Source: an uncultured Ruminococcus sp.
Lineage (GTDB): Bacteria; Bacillota; Clostridia; Oscillospirales; Ruminococcaceae
DNA: 64,000 bases
NCBI RefSeq assembly: GCF_947301925.1
Contig: NZ_CAMYUE010000005.1
Span: 108,762-172,761, forward strand
Reading direction: 5' to 3'
The stretch's first letter is position 1, and every line of letters starts with the position of its first letter. The position numbers were made by a program, and so were the translations under genes. Shown piece after piece: positions 35,423 to 43,907 of this stretch. The notes under the pieces are model-generated. The model made no database searches and was not told the DNA's origin. It worked only from the letters and a program-made list of their open reading frames with translations.

Positions 35423-37262
35423 GAACATATTCAAAAAATTATTCAGGCGAAGAAAACAGCTGACTCCTGAGCAGCGTGAAATCATTGCAACTAAGGACTT
35501 CTTTGACAGAATGCTTCCCGGAACGGTAAAGTTCTATAGTGATCACTATATCTGCGGTAACTATTACAAAAGCGTATGGGCGATAACTGAGTATCCACCA
35601 AATACTGAGGAAACAGCTCTGCTTTCACACCTCGCAGACAGAAGCGGAGTATCACTGAGAGTATATAACAGGCTGGTATCAGCCCTTGAACAGAAAAAGA
35701 TAATGCAGCAGGCAGCTCGTAAGAATCACATGATGTCGGGAACTAACGATATCAATGAGAGTGTTAAGGCTGAGGAAAACATGAATGATATCGTCAATCT
35801 GATCGCGGAGCTTAAACGGGACAGAGAGACACTTCTGCATACAGCTGTTTTTATTGAGCTCAAGGCAGATAGCGAGGAAAAGCTGAAAGAACTGCAGGCG
35901 GATATCCAGATGGAGCTTACACGTTCAAAGATATCATTTGATAAACTGCTACTAAGGCAGAAAGAAGGCTTCCTGTCTGTTATCCCCTGTGGCAATAATG
36001 TATTCGGAGTGCAGCATGAACGAGTACTGCCGTCAAGCTCGGCGGCAAATCTTTATCCGTTGAACTACAGTGGCAAGACTGATCCCAACGGCTTTTATTT
36101 AGGCAGGGATAAATACGGATCTAATATTCTTGTAGACTTCGACAAGCGAACTGATGATAAGACCAACAGCAATATCCTTATTCTTGGCAACAGCGGACAG
36201 GGAAAGAGCTATCTTATGAAGCTGCTCATTTGCAATATGCGTGAATCAGGCAAGAGCGTTATCTGCCTCGATCCCGAAAGTGAATATGAGGACTTATGCA
36301 ATAACCTCGGCGGCACATACATAGACATGATGTCTGGAGAATATATGATAAATCCACTTGAACCCAAGTCCTTCGGCGAAGCTGACAGGAGCGCGGATGC
36401 TCCCGATACCTTTCGTAAGATAACAAGGCTTAGTCAGCATATATCATATCTCAAGGATTTTTTCAGAGCATATAAGGATTTTTCCGACAGTGAGATCGAT
36501 ACTCTTGAGATAATGCTCATAAAGCTGTACAATCGATTCGGCATAGATGATAACACAGATTATTCCAAGCTGACAGCTGCCGACTACCCGACAATGGCGG
36601 ACCTCTATGAGCTGACGGAAATGGAATACAAGGCTTATGACAGAGGAAAAAAGAATCTCTATACTGAGGATACGCTACAGAATATCTGCCTCGGTATTTA
36701 CAGTATGTGCAAGGGAGCTGAAGCTCAGTACTTCTGCGGTCATACCAACATAAAGGACGGAGAATTCCTCTGCTTCGGTGTAAAGGGTATTATGGATACC
36801 AACAGGCAGTTAAAGGGGACTCTGCTTTTCAATATCTTATCATATATGAGCAGTCAGCTTCTCGGCAAAGGCAATACAGTCGCCGCTATAGACGAGCTTT
36901 ACCTCTTCCTTTCCAATATGACTGCTATAGAATATATCAGAAACGGTATGAAGCGAGTGCGAAAGAAGGAATCCGCATTTATACTTGCTTCGCAGAATAT
37001 AGAGGACTTCCTTATTCCTGAAGTCAAGGAGTTCACTAAACCGCTGTTCAGTATCCCTACGCATTCATTCTACTTCAATGTAGGTAACTGTTCAGCTGTC
37101 GATTTTATGGACACGGTGCAGCTTCTCAAGCCTGAATATGACCTTATCGCCCATCCTGAGCGTGGTACTTGTCTTTATCGCTGCGGTAATGAGCGATATC
37201 TGCTACAGGTCCATGCTCCTGCGTACAAAGAGGCTTTATTCGGAAAGGCAGGAGGAAGATGA
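35409..37262 (+). CDS. VirB4/TraE-type conjugation ATPase
   Basis: This is the motor ATPase of the type IV secretion channel. Walker A LILGNSGQGKSYLMKLL is near residues 257-273, and Walker B TVAAIDELYLFLSN is near 490-503. A conserved KRVRKKESAFILASQNIEDF follows. The 617-residue length is slightly short because the N-terminal domain is encoded separately upstream. I chose ATG 35409, seven bases after AAGGAG; ATG 35403 is too close to it. Confidence 0.92.
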   Translation: MRIIKNIFKKLFRRRKQLTPEQREIIATKDFFDRMLPGTVKFYSDHYICGNYYKSVWAITEYPPNTEETALLSHLADRSGVSLRVYNRLVSALEQKKIMQQAARKNHMMSGTNDINESVKAEENMNDIVNLIAELKRDRETLLHTAVFIELKADSEEKLKELQADIQMELTRSKISFDKLLLRQKEGFLSVIPCGNNVFGVQHERVLPSSSAANLYPLNYSGKTDPNGFYLGRDKYGSNILVDFDKRTDDKTNSNILILGNSGQGKSYLMKLLICNMRESGKSVICLDPESEYEDLCNNLGGTYIDMMSGEYMINPLEPKSFGEADRSADAPDTFRKITRLSQHISYLKDFFRAYKDFSDSEIDTLEIMLIKLYNRFGIDDNTDYSKLTAADYPTMADLYELTEMEYKAYDRGKKNLYTEDTLQNICLGIYSMCKGAEAQYFCGHTNIKDGEFLCFGVKGIMDTNRQLKGTLLFNILSYMSSQLLGKGNTVAAIDELYLFLSNMTAIEYIRNGMKRVRKKESAFILASQNIEDFLIPEVKEFTKPLFSIPTHSFYFNVGNCSAVDFMDTVQLLKPEYDLIAHPERGTCLYRCGNERYLLQVHAPAYKEALFGKAGGR

Positions 37263-37293
37263 CAAACTTTGTTTACAGAATATCCTGTAATTC

Positions 37294-37322
37294 TTGATTT
37301 CCTCATTCATTTATGATACAAT
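37294..37322 (+). promoter_or_regulatory. promoter inside the transfer operon
   Basis: TTGATT (37294-37299) and TACAAT (37317-37322) have a 17-base spacer, in the gap after VirB4. Confidence 0.65.
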
Positions 37323-37351
37323 AGTCATAATAATTCTTTGGAGGGACAAAT

Positions 37352-37582
37352 ATGAGTGATAATCCTGTACTTGACAGGGAAACATACCGTAAGATAAAAA
37401 AGATGAGCCGTGAGGAAATGCATAGCTTCCTTATACGCTACGCTGACGGTCTGTTGGCAGATGAGGATAACAAAACTATCGACCTTCCTGCTCTGGAGGA
37501 CGATCTGAGGCAGGTAAAAGGAATAGGCGCAAAACGTCTTGAAGAGATAATGACAATAATCGAAAAACATCTGGATATCTGA
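37352..37582 (+). CDS. small helix-hairpin-helix protein
   Basis: The 76-residue protein has a basic helical start and a C-terminal DNA-binding helix-hairpin-helix, LRQVKGIGAKRLEEIMTIIE. TTGGAGGG precedes the ATG, and the gene has its own promoter. It may bind DNA without sequence preference, for example at the relaxosome. No family name is offered. Confidence 0.65.
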   Translation: MSDNPVLDRETYRKIKKMSREEMHSFLIRYADGLLADEDNKTIDLPALEDDLRQVKGIGAKRLEEIMTIIEKHLDI

Positions 37583-37585
37583 GAA

Positions 37586-37612
37586 GGAGTCGCTTATGCG
37601 GCTCCTTTTTTT
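37586..37612 (+). terminator. intrinsic terminator
   Basis: GGAGTCGC pairs with GCGGCTCC around TTAT and is followed by seven T residues. It lies 13 bases before the next start, so downstream genes probably need readthrough or antitermination. Confidence 0.85.
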
Positions 37613-37625
37613 GAAAGGAGAAGAA

Positions 37626-38594
37626 ATGATAAAATTAGCATTAGCACTCATTAAAAGGCTGATAATCGGTGTTGCCACCGATAAAAACAAGCGCAGCAAA
37701 TTCCTGACTCTGGTAGGAAGTATAGTGGTCGGTATATTGCTGCTTTTGTTTGCGCCTTTGGCTGTATTTATTTCAATGGGTGAAATGGAGCCGCCGTCTG
37801 TCGATGTTCAATTCGACGAGGCGGCATTTTTGTCGCAGCTTTCACCAGAACAGCAGGCGGACATTTCGGCAATTGAAGCTGATGGACGTGCAATAGCGGA
37901 TGCGATGGCGGCAAGAGGTTTACAAGAGCAGACTATAAAGGCGCAACTCATATATATGTCATACTTTGACAGTAACAGGCTCACGGACTTTGCAGCATAC
38001 GCAGAGCATTTCTCACAGAATGATGAGCAGCTTATCCAGAGTCTGAATTATGACTATAGCCTGGATATTGATTATAACGAATTCATAAACACATATATAT
38101 TTGTAATGAATTCTACTATCAACGAGTATATGTTCACAGACAGATACACAAAGAATTCCGCCGACCTCGCTGCATGGTGCAGAAATGCAGTAACCTCGGG
38201 GTGGGGATTTGATGATTACTGTATAGGTGAAAGAACAGGGGAAAACAACCTGCGATGCACCGGTAATATTGGTCTTATTACAGGATATCTGCGTTACAAT
38301 GCAGATAGCAGGAGCTTTACCGATGACGTAATTTGTTTGTATTATACCAAACAGGGAAGCATAGATACCATGCCGGATATACAAGGTGTGGGAGTATTCA
38401 ACGGTACTGACTTCGGAGTGTATATCGGCGGCGGTGAAGTTGTTTTCTCTTCTGCTATTGGCGGCTGTGTTCAGCAGCAGGCTCTCGAATACGGTAACTG
38501 GACATCATGGTGTACCTTTGACTCGGTAAGCTATCCCCAGGAGGTATGGGACAGGGTAAATGAGCTTCACAGAGAAGAAAATGAGGGAGAGTGA
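37626..38594 (+). CDS. membrane-anchored NlpC/P60-like protein, possibly inactive
   Basis: ICEs of this type usually encode a cell-wall hydrolase here. One transmembrane helix (about residues 24-48) precedes an extracytoplasmic part. A helical DLAAWCRNAVTSGWGFDD region near 180-200 leads into the hydrolase-like domain. The presumed catalytic Cys is kept (LRCTGNIGLITGYLRYN). The position of the catalytic His in the usual HVGIYIGNG strand reads DFGVYIGGG, so His appears replaced by Asp. I chose ATG 37626 behind AAAGGAGAAG. It could be a structural rather than enzymatic protein. Confidence 0.65.
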   Translation: MIKLALALIKRLIIGVATDKNKRSKFLTLVGSIVVGILLLLFAPLAVFISMGEMEPPSVDVQFDEAAFLSQLSPEQQADISAIEADGRAIADAMAARGLQEQTIKAQLIYMSYFDSNRLTDFAAYAEHFSQNDEQLIQSLNYDYSLDIDYNEFINTYIFVMNSTINEYMFTDRYTKNSADLAAWCRNAVTSGWGFDDYCIGERTGENNLRCTGNIGLITGYLRYNADSRSFTDDVICLYYTKQGSIDTMPDIQGVGVFNGTDFGVYIGGGEVVFSSAIGGCVQQQALEYGNWTSWCTFDSVSYPQEVWDRVNELHREENEGE

Positions 38595-38598
38595 TATT

Positions 38599-39702
38599 TT
38601 GAGAGTTAAGATACGGAACAGATATGATGATAAGCACAGCATAAATGTGAATTTGCCTGCAGAGCCTTTGGAGCTTTATGATATGCTTGACAGGATCGGC
38701 TCGGACAATAAATACTGTAACGTGTATATGAACATTGATGATGAGCGTATTCCAAAAGCAATGTGCGACGGCGGCTTCTATGATGATATATTCAAGCTGA
38801 ACTTACTTGCACAGCGGCTTGAGCAAATGTCCCATGCCTATACCGCAGGATTTAAAGCCGTTCTTATGGCGCATGAGGACTACAACCTTGATGACCTGAT
38901 ACTTGTAACATACGGCTTGGAAGCATATCCGATATATCCCTGCAAGGATCATGCAGAGCTTGGCGAGGTTGTTATTGACAATGATATGATACCCGAAGTT
39001 GAAAATTGTCCCGATGAACTTGTGGAATATCTTGATAAGGAGTGCATCGGCAGGCTTGCGGCGGAGCAGTTCAGAGGCACATTTGTTGGCGGTTACTACT
39101 GTGAGGTTGCCGACTACGAACCGCCTGATATGGCAATAACTATCAGTAAACCTAAGAGGAATGAGTTTCAGATACTTGCAGGAACAGATGAAAACACGGC
39201 ACAGTGGTACAGCCTCCCATATAGCGGAGATATATCCGATAAGGATATTTATGGATTCAGATTTCCGCTTCCTTACATAGAGGATATCGATAACACATCA
39301 AGGCTTAACGAACTTGCTGAAAAGGTCGCGGCGCTTGATAAGGCTGACCTGGTAAAGCTGAAAGCAGTTATGGAGCTCGGTGAGGTAGAGGATATATCAG
39401 GAACAATAGATGCCATAAACAGTCTGTCTGAATTTGATTTTGATCCAAACCTGCGTTATGAAAGTGAGTTCGGCAGAGAGTATCTGTTGAAGATACTGCC
39501 GCAGGATTTTAAGGCGGAGATATTTGACTCATTGAATATGAGAGACTTCGGCAAGCGTATTCTTGATGCAAAGGAAGGTATTGCGACTTCGTATGGAATA
39601 ATATCGGGCTACGGACAAGAGCTCTATACTTCCATATGTACCGTACAGGATCAGACCGAAAACGAAACTGAAACAGAAGAATTAGGAGCGTGTTTAACAT
39701 GA
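38599..39702 (+). CDS. ardA: ArdA-like antirestriction protein
   Basis: ArdA proteins mimic B-form DNA and inhibit type I restriction. The protein is strongly acidic, with VNLPAEPLELYDMLDRIG at the start, LNLLAQRLEQMS, LVTYGLEAYPIYPCKDHAEL, VENCPDELVEYLDKECIGR and GTFVGGYYCEVADY. This order matches ArdA-like proteins of gut ICEs. An extra C-terminal 120-residue domain repeats the N/L/D pattern (LNELAEKVAALDKADL). I chose TTG 38599, behind GAGGGAG and just after the upstream stop. Translation is coupled to the next gene by ATGA. Confidence 0.75.
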   Translation: MRVKIRNRYDDKHSINVNLPAEPLELYDMLDRIGSDNKYCNVYMNIDDERIPKAMCDGGFYDDIFKLNLLAQRLEQMSHAYTAGFKAVLMAHEDYNLDDLILVTYGLEAYPIYPCKDHAELGEVVIDNDMIPEVENCPDELVEYLDKECIGRLAAEQFRGTFVGGYYCEVADYEPPDMAITISKPKRNEFQILAGTDENTAQWYSLPYSGDISDKDIYGFRFPLPYIEDIDNTSRLNELAEKVAALDKADLVKLKAVMELGEVEDISGTIDAINSLSEFDFDPNLRYESEFGREYLLKILPQDFKAEIFDSLNMRDFGKRILDAKEGIATSYGIISGYGQELYTSICTVQDQTENETETEELGACLT

Positions 39703-39935
39703 AAGACAAAATTATTTTATCCATGAGTGAAGAAAAGCTGTCGGCGCTGGAGATGTATCTGGCACAGCGGAACTCAACACTGACGGCTGAGATCGACAAA
39801 TATGCAGAGCAGCTGTATACCAAAAATGTTCCGCAGAACGTCCGTGAATACATAGAGCTTACGTCAGACAGCAAGCCTGTACGTAAATCCAAGCCTGTCA
39901 GAAACTCCGAGGACAGACCGCCTTCGGAGCAGTGA
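39699..39935 (+). CDS. small ICE protein (DUF6103-like)
   Basis: The 78-residue protein (KDKIILSMSEEKLSALEMYL, then QLYTKNVPQNVREYIE) is helical with a basic, proline-containing tail. It resembles the DUF6103 family from memory. It starts on the ATGA overlapping the ArdA stop. It precedes the candidate oriT, so it may act at the relaxosome. Confidence 0.6.
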   Translation: MKDKIILSMSEEKLSALEMYLAQRNSTLTAEIDKYAEQLYTKNVPQNVREYIELTSDSKPVRKSKPVRNSEDRPPSEQ

Positions 39936-39949
39936 GGAAAGTGTTGCAA

Positions 39950-40075
39950 GATAAAGCCGCGTGGTCGCGGCGGTCACAGCGGACGGCGAAGCCGACCGCA
40001 TATTGAGCAAAAACAGCATTTACATTTAGGGGTTGCAATTACAGCAAAAAGAAAATTCAGGGGTTGCAGCTCCGC
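39950..40075. other. candidate origin of transfer (oriT)
   Basis: The gap before the relaxosome gene holds hairpins CCGCG-TGGT-CGCGG (39957-39970) and GCGGTC/GACCGC enclosing GGC-GAA-GCC (to 39999). Two exact direct repeats, AGGGGTTGCA, lie at 40028-40037 and 40059-40068, 31 bases apart. Inverted repeats plus direct repeats just upstream of the mobilisation genes are the usual oriT layout. The nick site is not identified. Confidence 0.55.
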
Positions 40076-40120
40076 AAAAGGCTGTTTATTGGCAAAAACT
40101 TAGGAGTCGGAGGCATAAAA

Positions 40121-40525
40121 ATGGCATTTGACAACAAAATAAAATTTCCGCTGTGGGTATATCCGCAGACGATAGAAAATGTGAGAACTCATTACAGACA
40201 CGACAACTGTAAGTCGCAGAGTGAGTTTATAGAGAAAGCGATCTCGTTCTATATCGGTTATCTTGATGAAGAAAGATCTGTCAACTACATATCGCCGCTT
40301 ATAACGGAAACAGTGAAAGCTACTATCGCAGGAACAGAACAAAGATTGTCTCGACTTCTGTTCAAGGTTGCAGTAGAGCTTGGAAAAATATCAAATATGC
40401 TTGCGGCAGTAAATGATATTGATGATGAAACCTTGAGACAGCTGCAGTCGATGTGCGTGAACGAGGTGCGACGTATAAACGGTATAATTAGTTACGAAGA
40501 TGCAGTTGAGTTCCAGAAGGAGTAA
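40121..40525 (+). CDS. relaxosome accessory protein (MobC/ribbon-helix-helix type)
   Basis: The 134-residue protein has KIKFPLWVYPQTIENVRTHY and SQSEFIEKAISFYIGYLDEE, a ribbon-helix-helix-like start, then a long helical tail with GTEQRLSRLLFKVAVELG. It stands directly before the relaxase, so it probably helps load the relaxase at oriT. I chose ATG 40121 behind GGAGG; the longer frame from 40,064 runs through the repeat region. Confidence 0.75.
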   Translation: MAFDNKIKFPLWVYPQTIENVRTHYRHDNCKSQSEFIEKAISFYIGYLDEERSVNYISPLITETVKATIAGTEQRLSRLLFKVAVELGKISNMLAAVNDIDDETLRQLQSMCVNEVRRINGIISYEDAVEFQKE

Positions 40526-40528
40526 GCA

Positions 40529-41944
40529 TTGCCGAGGTTAGTTGTGGTGAGTCGTTACCTGAAAAGCGGCAGCAATAAGAATCTTTCTAACTACGTTAAA
40601 TACATCGCTACCCGTGAGGGAGCAGCAACAGTAAAAGAGAATAACGGAACAGCTCCTGCAACAAAAGCACAGCAGGAGCTTATTTCTTCTTTACTGAAAG
40701 ATTTTTCTTACAGCAAAAACAGTTTCTCTTATGAGGAATACAAAAACAGTCCTACGCAGAAGAATGCGTCAAAATTTATCGAAGAAACTATCGAGCATAA
40801 CGCCGACATAGTTGCGAACAAGAAAAACTATATGGCGTATCTTGCCAATCGTCCCGGTGCAGTTAAGTTCGGATCGCATGGATTATTTTCACAGACCGAC
40901 GAACCGATATCGCTGAAAAATGTTGCAAAGGAAATCGCGGAGCATAAAGGAAATGTGTGGACACACGTTGTATCTCTCCGCAGGGATGATGCTCAGAAAA
41001 TGGGTTACGATAACCTGACAGCGTGGCGCGAGCTGATAAAGCGGCAGATACCGAACATAGCGAAGCAGTCAAAAATAGACATGGCAAATTTGAAATGGTA
41101 CGCTGCCTTTCACGATAAAGAGACAAATCCCCATGTTCATATAGTCGTATATTCGACCAATGAGCGTGAGGGATTTCTTACCAAGCAAGGCTGCGATAAG
41201 ATACGCAGCGGCTTTATGAATGATATTTATGCCGATGAGCTGAAGCATCTCTATCAACAGCAGACCGATACACGTGACCTTCTTAAAGCTGAGAGTGCTA
41301 AGCTCATGAAACGGCTTTCGAGTGATATTGCTGACAATAACTGTATTGATACAGAAATAGTTGAATTTATGCGTAAGCTCCACGGACAGCTTCGTAACAC
41401 AAAAGGAAAAAAAGTCTATGGCTACCTGAATAAAGATACAAAGCAGACAGTTGACGAGATATTTCTCAGGCTTTCGCAAAATGAATCTATACAGAAAATG
41501 TACAAGCTATGGTGTGACATGGAGCAGAGTAAGCATGACTTTTATTCCTCAGCAAAGGTGGATTTCCCTGCAATGGTCGATAACGAGCAGTTCAAGTCCG
41601 TTAAGAATATGATAATACGTTCTGCGGCAGAGATTGCTTCAGTTGATCTTGTGGCTGAGAGAAAAGCCGCTGCTGAAGATAAGCCCGATGATACAGTTTT
41701 GGAAAGCGATAGTGTCAGCGAAGCCGTTGATAAAATAGCCGTTCCGCCTGTCGTCAGTAAAGATAACAGTGTATTTGCCAGTGCGGCATTCGGGTTGATG
41801 GTGAACATCAGTCGTATTATATATGATGATTATGACCGAGAGCAGAGGAAGCTTTGTTCGAAAGTTGATAGAAAGTTGCGTAATACCATTTTAAAGAAAA
41901 AACAAGATCTGGGAGTAAAGTCGGAGAACATAATGATAAAATAA
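40529..41944 (+). CDS. MobP/MobL-family relaxase
   Basis: The relaxase nicks oriT and leads the strand into the recipient. The N-terminal KYIATREGAATV segment is near residues 23-34. The metal-binding HxH motif, NPHVHIVVYS, is near 199-208. WTHVVSLRRDDAQKMGYDN and AAFHDKETN are typical of the MobP3/MobL group. A charged C-terminal domain of 270 residues follows. The start is TTG, three bases after the accessory gene, with AAGGAGTAA upstream. It ends at a strong two-way terminator. Confidence 0.88.
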   Translation: MPRLVVVSRYLKSGSNKNLSNYVKYIATREGAATVKENNGTAPATKAQQELISSLLKDFSYSKNSFSYEEYKNSPTQKNASKFIEETIEHNADIVANKKNYMAYLANRPGAVKFGSHGLFSQTDEPISLKNVAKEIAEHKGNVWTHVVSLRRDDAQKMGYDNLTAWRELIKRQIPNIAKQSKIDMANLKWYAAFHDKETNPHVHIVVYSTNEREGFLTKQGCDKIRSGFMNDIYADELKHLYQQQTDTRDLLKAESAKLMKRLSSDIADNNCIDTEIVEFMRKLHGQLRNTKGKKVYGYLNKDTKQTVDEIFLRLSQNESIQKMYKLWCDMEQSKHDFYSSAKVDFPAMVDNEQFKSVKNMIIRSAAEIASVDLVAERKAAAEDKPDDTVLESDSVSEAVDKIAVPPVVSKDNSVFASAAFGLMVNISRIIYDDYDREQRKLCSKVDRKLRNTILKKKQDLGVKSENIMIK

Positions 41945-41975
41945 CAGCAGGTCAAAAAATTGACCTGCTGTTTCA
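41945..41975. terminator. two-way terminator
   Basis: CAGCAGGTCAA pairs with TTGACCTGCTG around AAAA, between the converging relaxase and secreted-protein genes. Confidence 0.8.
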
Positions 41976-41978
41976 ATT

Positions 41979-42449
41979 TTAGTAGAGTGTTCCATCAGGG
42001 CTACATGATAATGTAAGATTTCTTGTAATAGTTTCTATTGTTATCCCTAAAAATGTTTTATCCATAGTTACTTGTCCATAGGCAGTATTACCGCTTCTGT
42101 AATGTGAATGACTATTTATATGCCAATTATTATCTTTTATATCATATGAATCATCATCATATGTGCATGTTGCAGAAGCCCCATTATATGAAAATGTTCC
42201 ATATATCGTGTAACTCCATAGTACCTGATTGGAAGAATTTTTATAATTATATGTTTTTGAGCCAGAAATAACAGATTTTTGTAAATTTGCATGATCAATA
42301 CTTACTGTAACCTCAGCATAAAAGCCATTATCATAATATTCATAATAAGAAACAGGAGAAAAAGATTCTGCCATAGCATTAAAAGGGGCATGAATACATC
42401 CCAGAATTAATGATACAACAATAAAAAATGAAGTATAAATTTTTTTCAT
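41979..42449 (-). CDS. secreted protein of unknown function
   Basis: The 156-residue protein has a signal peptide (KKIYTSFFIVVSLILGCIHA, cleavage probably after NAMA near 27). The mature part is Tyr/Ser/Asn-rich with no recognised domain, including a predicted beta pattern of YNYKNSSNQVLWSYTIYG. I chose the start at 42449 because of AAGGTTGTGAG upstream. It is the last gene of a PadR-controlled operon and could be the product the regulator exists to control. Confidence 0.65.
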   Translation of the reverse strand: MKKIYTSFFIVVSLILGCIHAPFNAMAESFSPVSYYEYYDNGFYAEVTVSIDHANLQKSVISGSKTYNYKNSSNQVLWSYTIYGTFSYNGASATCTYDDDSYDIKDNNWHINSHSHYRSGNTAYGQVTMDKTFLGITIETITRNLTLSCSPDGTLY

Positions 42450-42462
42450 AAACTCACAACCT

Positions 42463-42891
42463 TTAATTATATTCAATGTTTTCGGTAACTATGTCAATAA
42501 CTTCTACTGATCCATCGTCATTGTTCTTGTATGTTGTGATTTCACCATAATCGCCGTCAACGGATTTGCGAGCGTTTAACCATGCACAAAAAAGGACAGT
42601 ACCGAAGATTATGAGCGCGATAGCGCCTATAATGATTAATACTCTTACAATTGAAGTGCGTTTTTTTATATATTTAGTATTAATATTACTAAGAAATCCA
42701 TCGGCTATTTCCTGAGGTGTGCCCATAGTTTTTTGTAGCTCATCAATACTTACATCGGGGTTATCTTTCAGAAAATCATCAATGTTGTCGTTAAAGTCTT
42801 TCAGGAATTTCTTGCGCTCTTTCGAGCTGCAAAAGAGAAGTTTTTTGATTTGATTAATGTATTGATTTCTCTCTTTATTCGTGATTTTCAT
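42463..42891 (-). CDS. HAAS-domain membrane protein
   Basis: The 142-residue protein has an N-terminal helical HAAS-like domain (residues 1-75; FLKDFNDNIDDFLKDNPDVS and TMGTPQEIADGFL), one transmembrane helix (about 83-105) and a short outside tail. HAAS proteins usually pair with PadR regulators and act as membrane partners. It overlaps the padR gene by 17 bases. Confidence 0.75.
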   Translation of the reverse strand: MKITNKERNQYINQIKKLLFCSSKERKKFLKDFNDNIDDFLKDNPDVSIDELQKTMGTPQEIADGFLSNINTKYIKKRTSIVRVLIIIGAIALIIFGTVLFCAWLNARKSVDGDYGEITTYKNNDDGSVEVIDIVTENIEYN

Positions 42892-43228
42892 CGCTTTCCT
42901 CCTTGAAATTAAGGATATTACTTATTCCTTCTGTGATGAAAAAGTATTCTTCTTTAATCTCATTAAGGTATTTTTTTCCTTCATCTGTTAAATGATAATA
43001 TACACGTGTACGTCGTCGTCCAACAAGGACTTGTTCGTCAGTAATAAGTCCCTTATCGATCATGCGATATAAAATAGGATACATAGAACCGTCTTTTAAA
43101 GTGAATTTGCCTTTGCTTCGTTCATTCATCTCTTGGAGAAGTTCGTATCCATACATATCACGACCTTGTAATAAATGTAACAAGATCATTTCAACGGTTC
43201 CACGCTTTAAATTCTCGCGGACCTGCAT
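42875..43228 (-). CDS. PadR-family transcriptional regulator
   Basis: The 117-residue protein is a typical small PadR repressor. It has MILLHLLQGRDMYGYELLQE, SMYPILYRMIDKGLI and VGRRRTRVYYHLTDEGKKYL in order, covering the winged helix and dimer helix. It probably controls its own operon, because two near-identical elements overlap the -35 boxes of two promoters upstream of it. The HAAS and secreted-protein genes follow. Confidence 0.9.
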   Translation of the reverse strand: MQVRENLKRGTVEMILLHLLQGRDMYGYELLQEMNERSKGKFTLKDGSMYPILYRMIDKGLITDEQVLVGRRRTRVYYHLTDEGKKYLNEIKEEYFFITEGISNILNFKEESDENHE

Positions 43229-43275
43229 ATAGAAACGTTTCCTTTCTGTTATTTAAAGCAAATAACTATGAATAA

Positions 43276-43304
43276 ATTCTAACATACAAACAATCCGCTG
43301 TCAA
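43276..43304 (-). promoter_or_regulatory. padR operon promoter P1 with operator
   Basis: On the minus strand TTGACA (43299-43304) and TAGAAT (43276-43281) have a 17-base spacer. The plus-strand element TGTCAATACTATAC overlaps the -35 and recurs at P2. Confidence 0.8.
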
Positions 43305-43369
43305 TACTATACAGCGCAGAGTAACGACTATTTTATTGTTAATTTCAACAAAAACTTATTACTATATTT

Positions 43370-43398
43370 ATTTTATCATACAAATCATGTCTTGTCAA
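43370..43398 (-). promoter_or_regulatory. padR operon promoter P2 with operator
   Basis: On the minus strand TTGACA (43393-43398) and TAAAAT (43370-43375) have a 17-base spacer, with the same TGTCAATACTATAC element over the -35. Confidence 0.75.
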
Positions 43399-43420
43399 TA
43401 CTATACGACACAATATATTG

Positions 43421-43449
43421 TTGACATTTCAAATATTATGATGTATACT
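43421..43449 (+). promoter_or_regulatory. divergent promoter toward the HNH-like gene
   Basis: TTGACA (43421-43426) and TATACT (43444-43449) have a 17-base spacer. The -10 region contains GTATACTAT, related to the PadR-operator core. Confidence 0.75.
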
Positions 43450-43562
43450 ATTACCAAGAAATGGAAAGAGGCATATATTTTGAAAAATTTGGTTACGAAA
43501 GGAGGCGTGACAATACAGTTTTTCAAATAAAAAAATAATTAATGTATAATAAGGAGGTATGT

Positions 43563-43841
43563 ATGGTCAAAGTAAAAAATTTAAACGGAACATCGAATCG
43601 AGTTCCCTTAGACGGCTCTTCTTCGTGGCAAGAATGGTGGGAGAAGAAGAAAAAAAGAAAATTTGGTGAGTGCTCCAGAATCAATTGCTCTGTTAAAGCA
43701 GAGGTCGGAGCTCATGTTCAAAAAGCTTTAATAAATGACAGAAGATGGTACATAGTTCCTTTATGTAGGGCATGTAACTCATCTAAAAGTGAAAATGGTT
43801 TTTATGTGGATGAAAAAGATTTAGAGCCAGTTAACCAGTAA
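43563..43841 (+). CDS. small HNH-like zinc protein
   Basis: The 92-residue protein has a basic WQEWWEKKKKRKFGECSRIN start and C-x4-C, then GAHVQKALINDRRWYIVPLC and CRACNSSKSENGF. That Cys-Cys-His-Cys-Cys arrangement is like HNH nucleases, with a possible His in AEVGAHV. I chose ATG 43563 behind AAGGAGG. The function is unknown; it may be a nuclease or a zinc-binding partner of the large protein that follows. Confidence 0.6.
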   Translation: MVKVKNLNGTSNRVPLDGSSSWQEWWEKKKKRKFGECSRINCSVKAEVGAHVQKALINDRRWYIVPLCRACNSSKSENGFYVDEKDLEPVNQ

Positions 43842-43907
43842 ACTTCATTTTAAAGCTTTCATTCATTTTATTACAATAACTAATTTAAAAATAGGGGGTA
43901 AAACATT

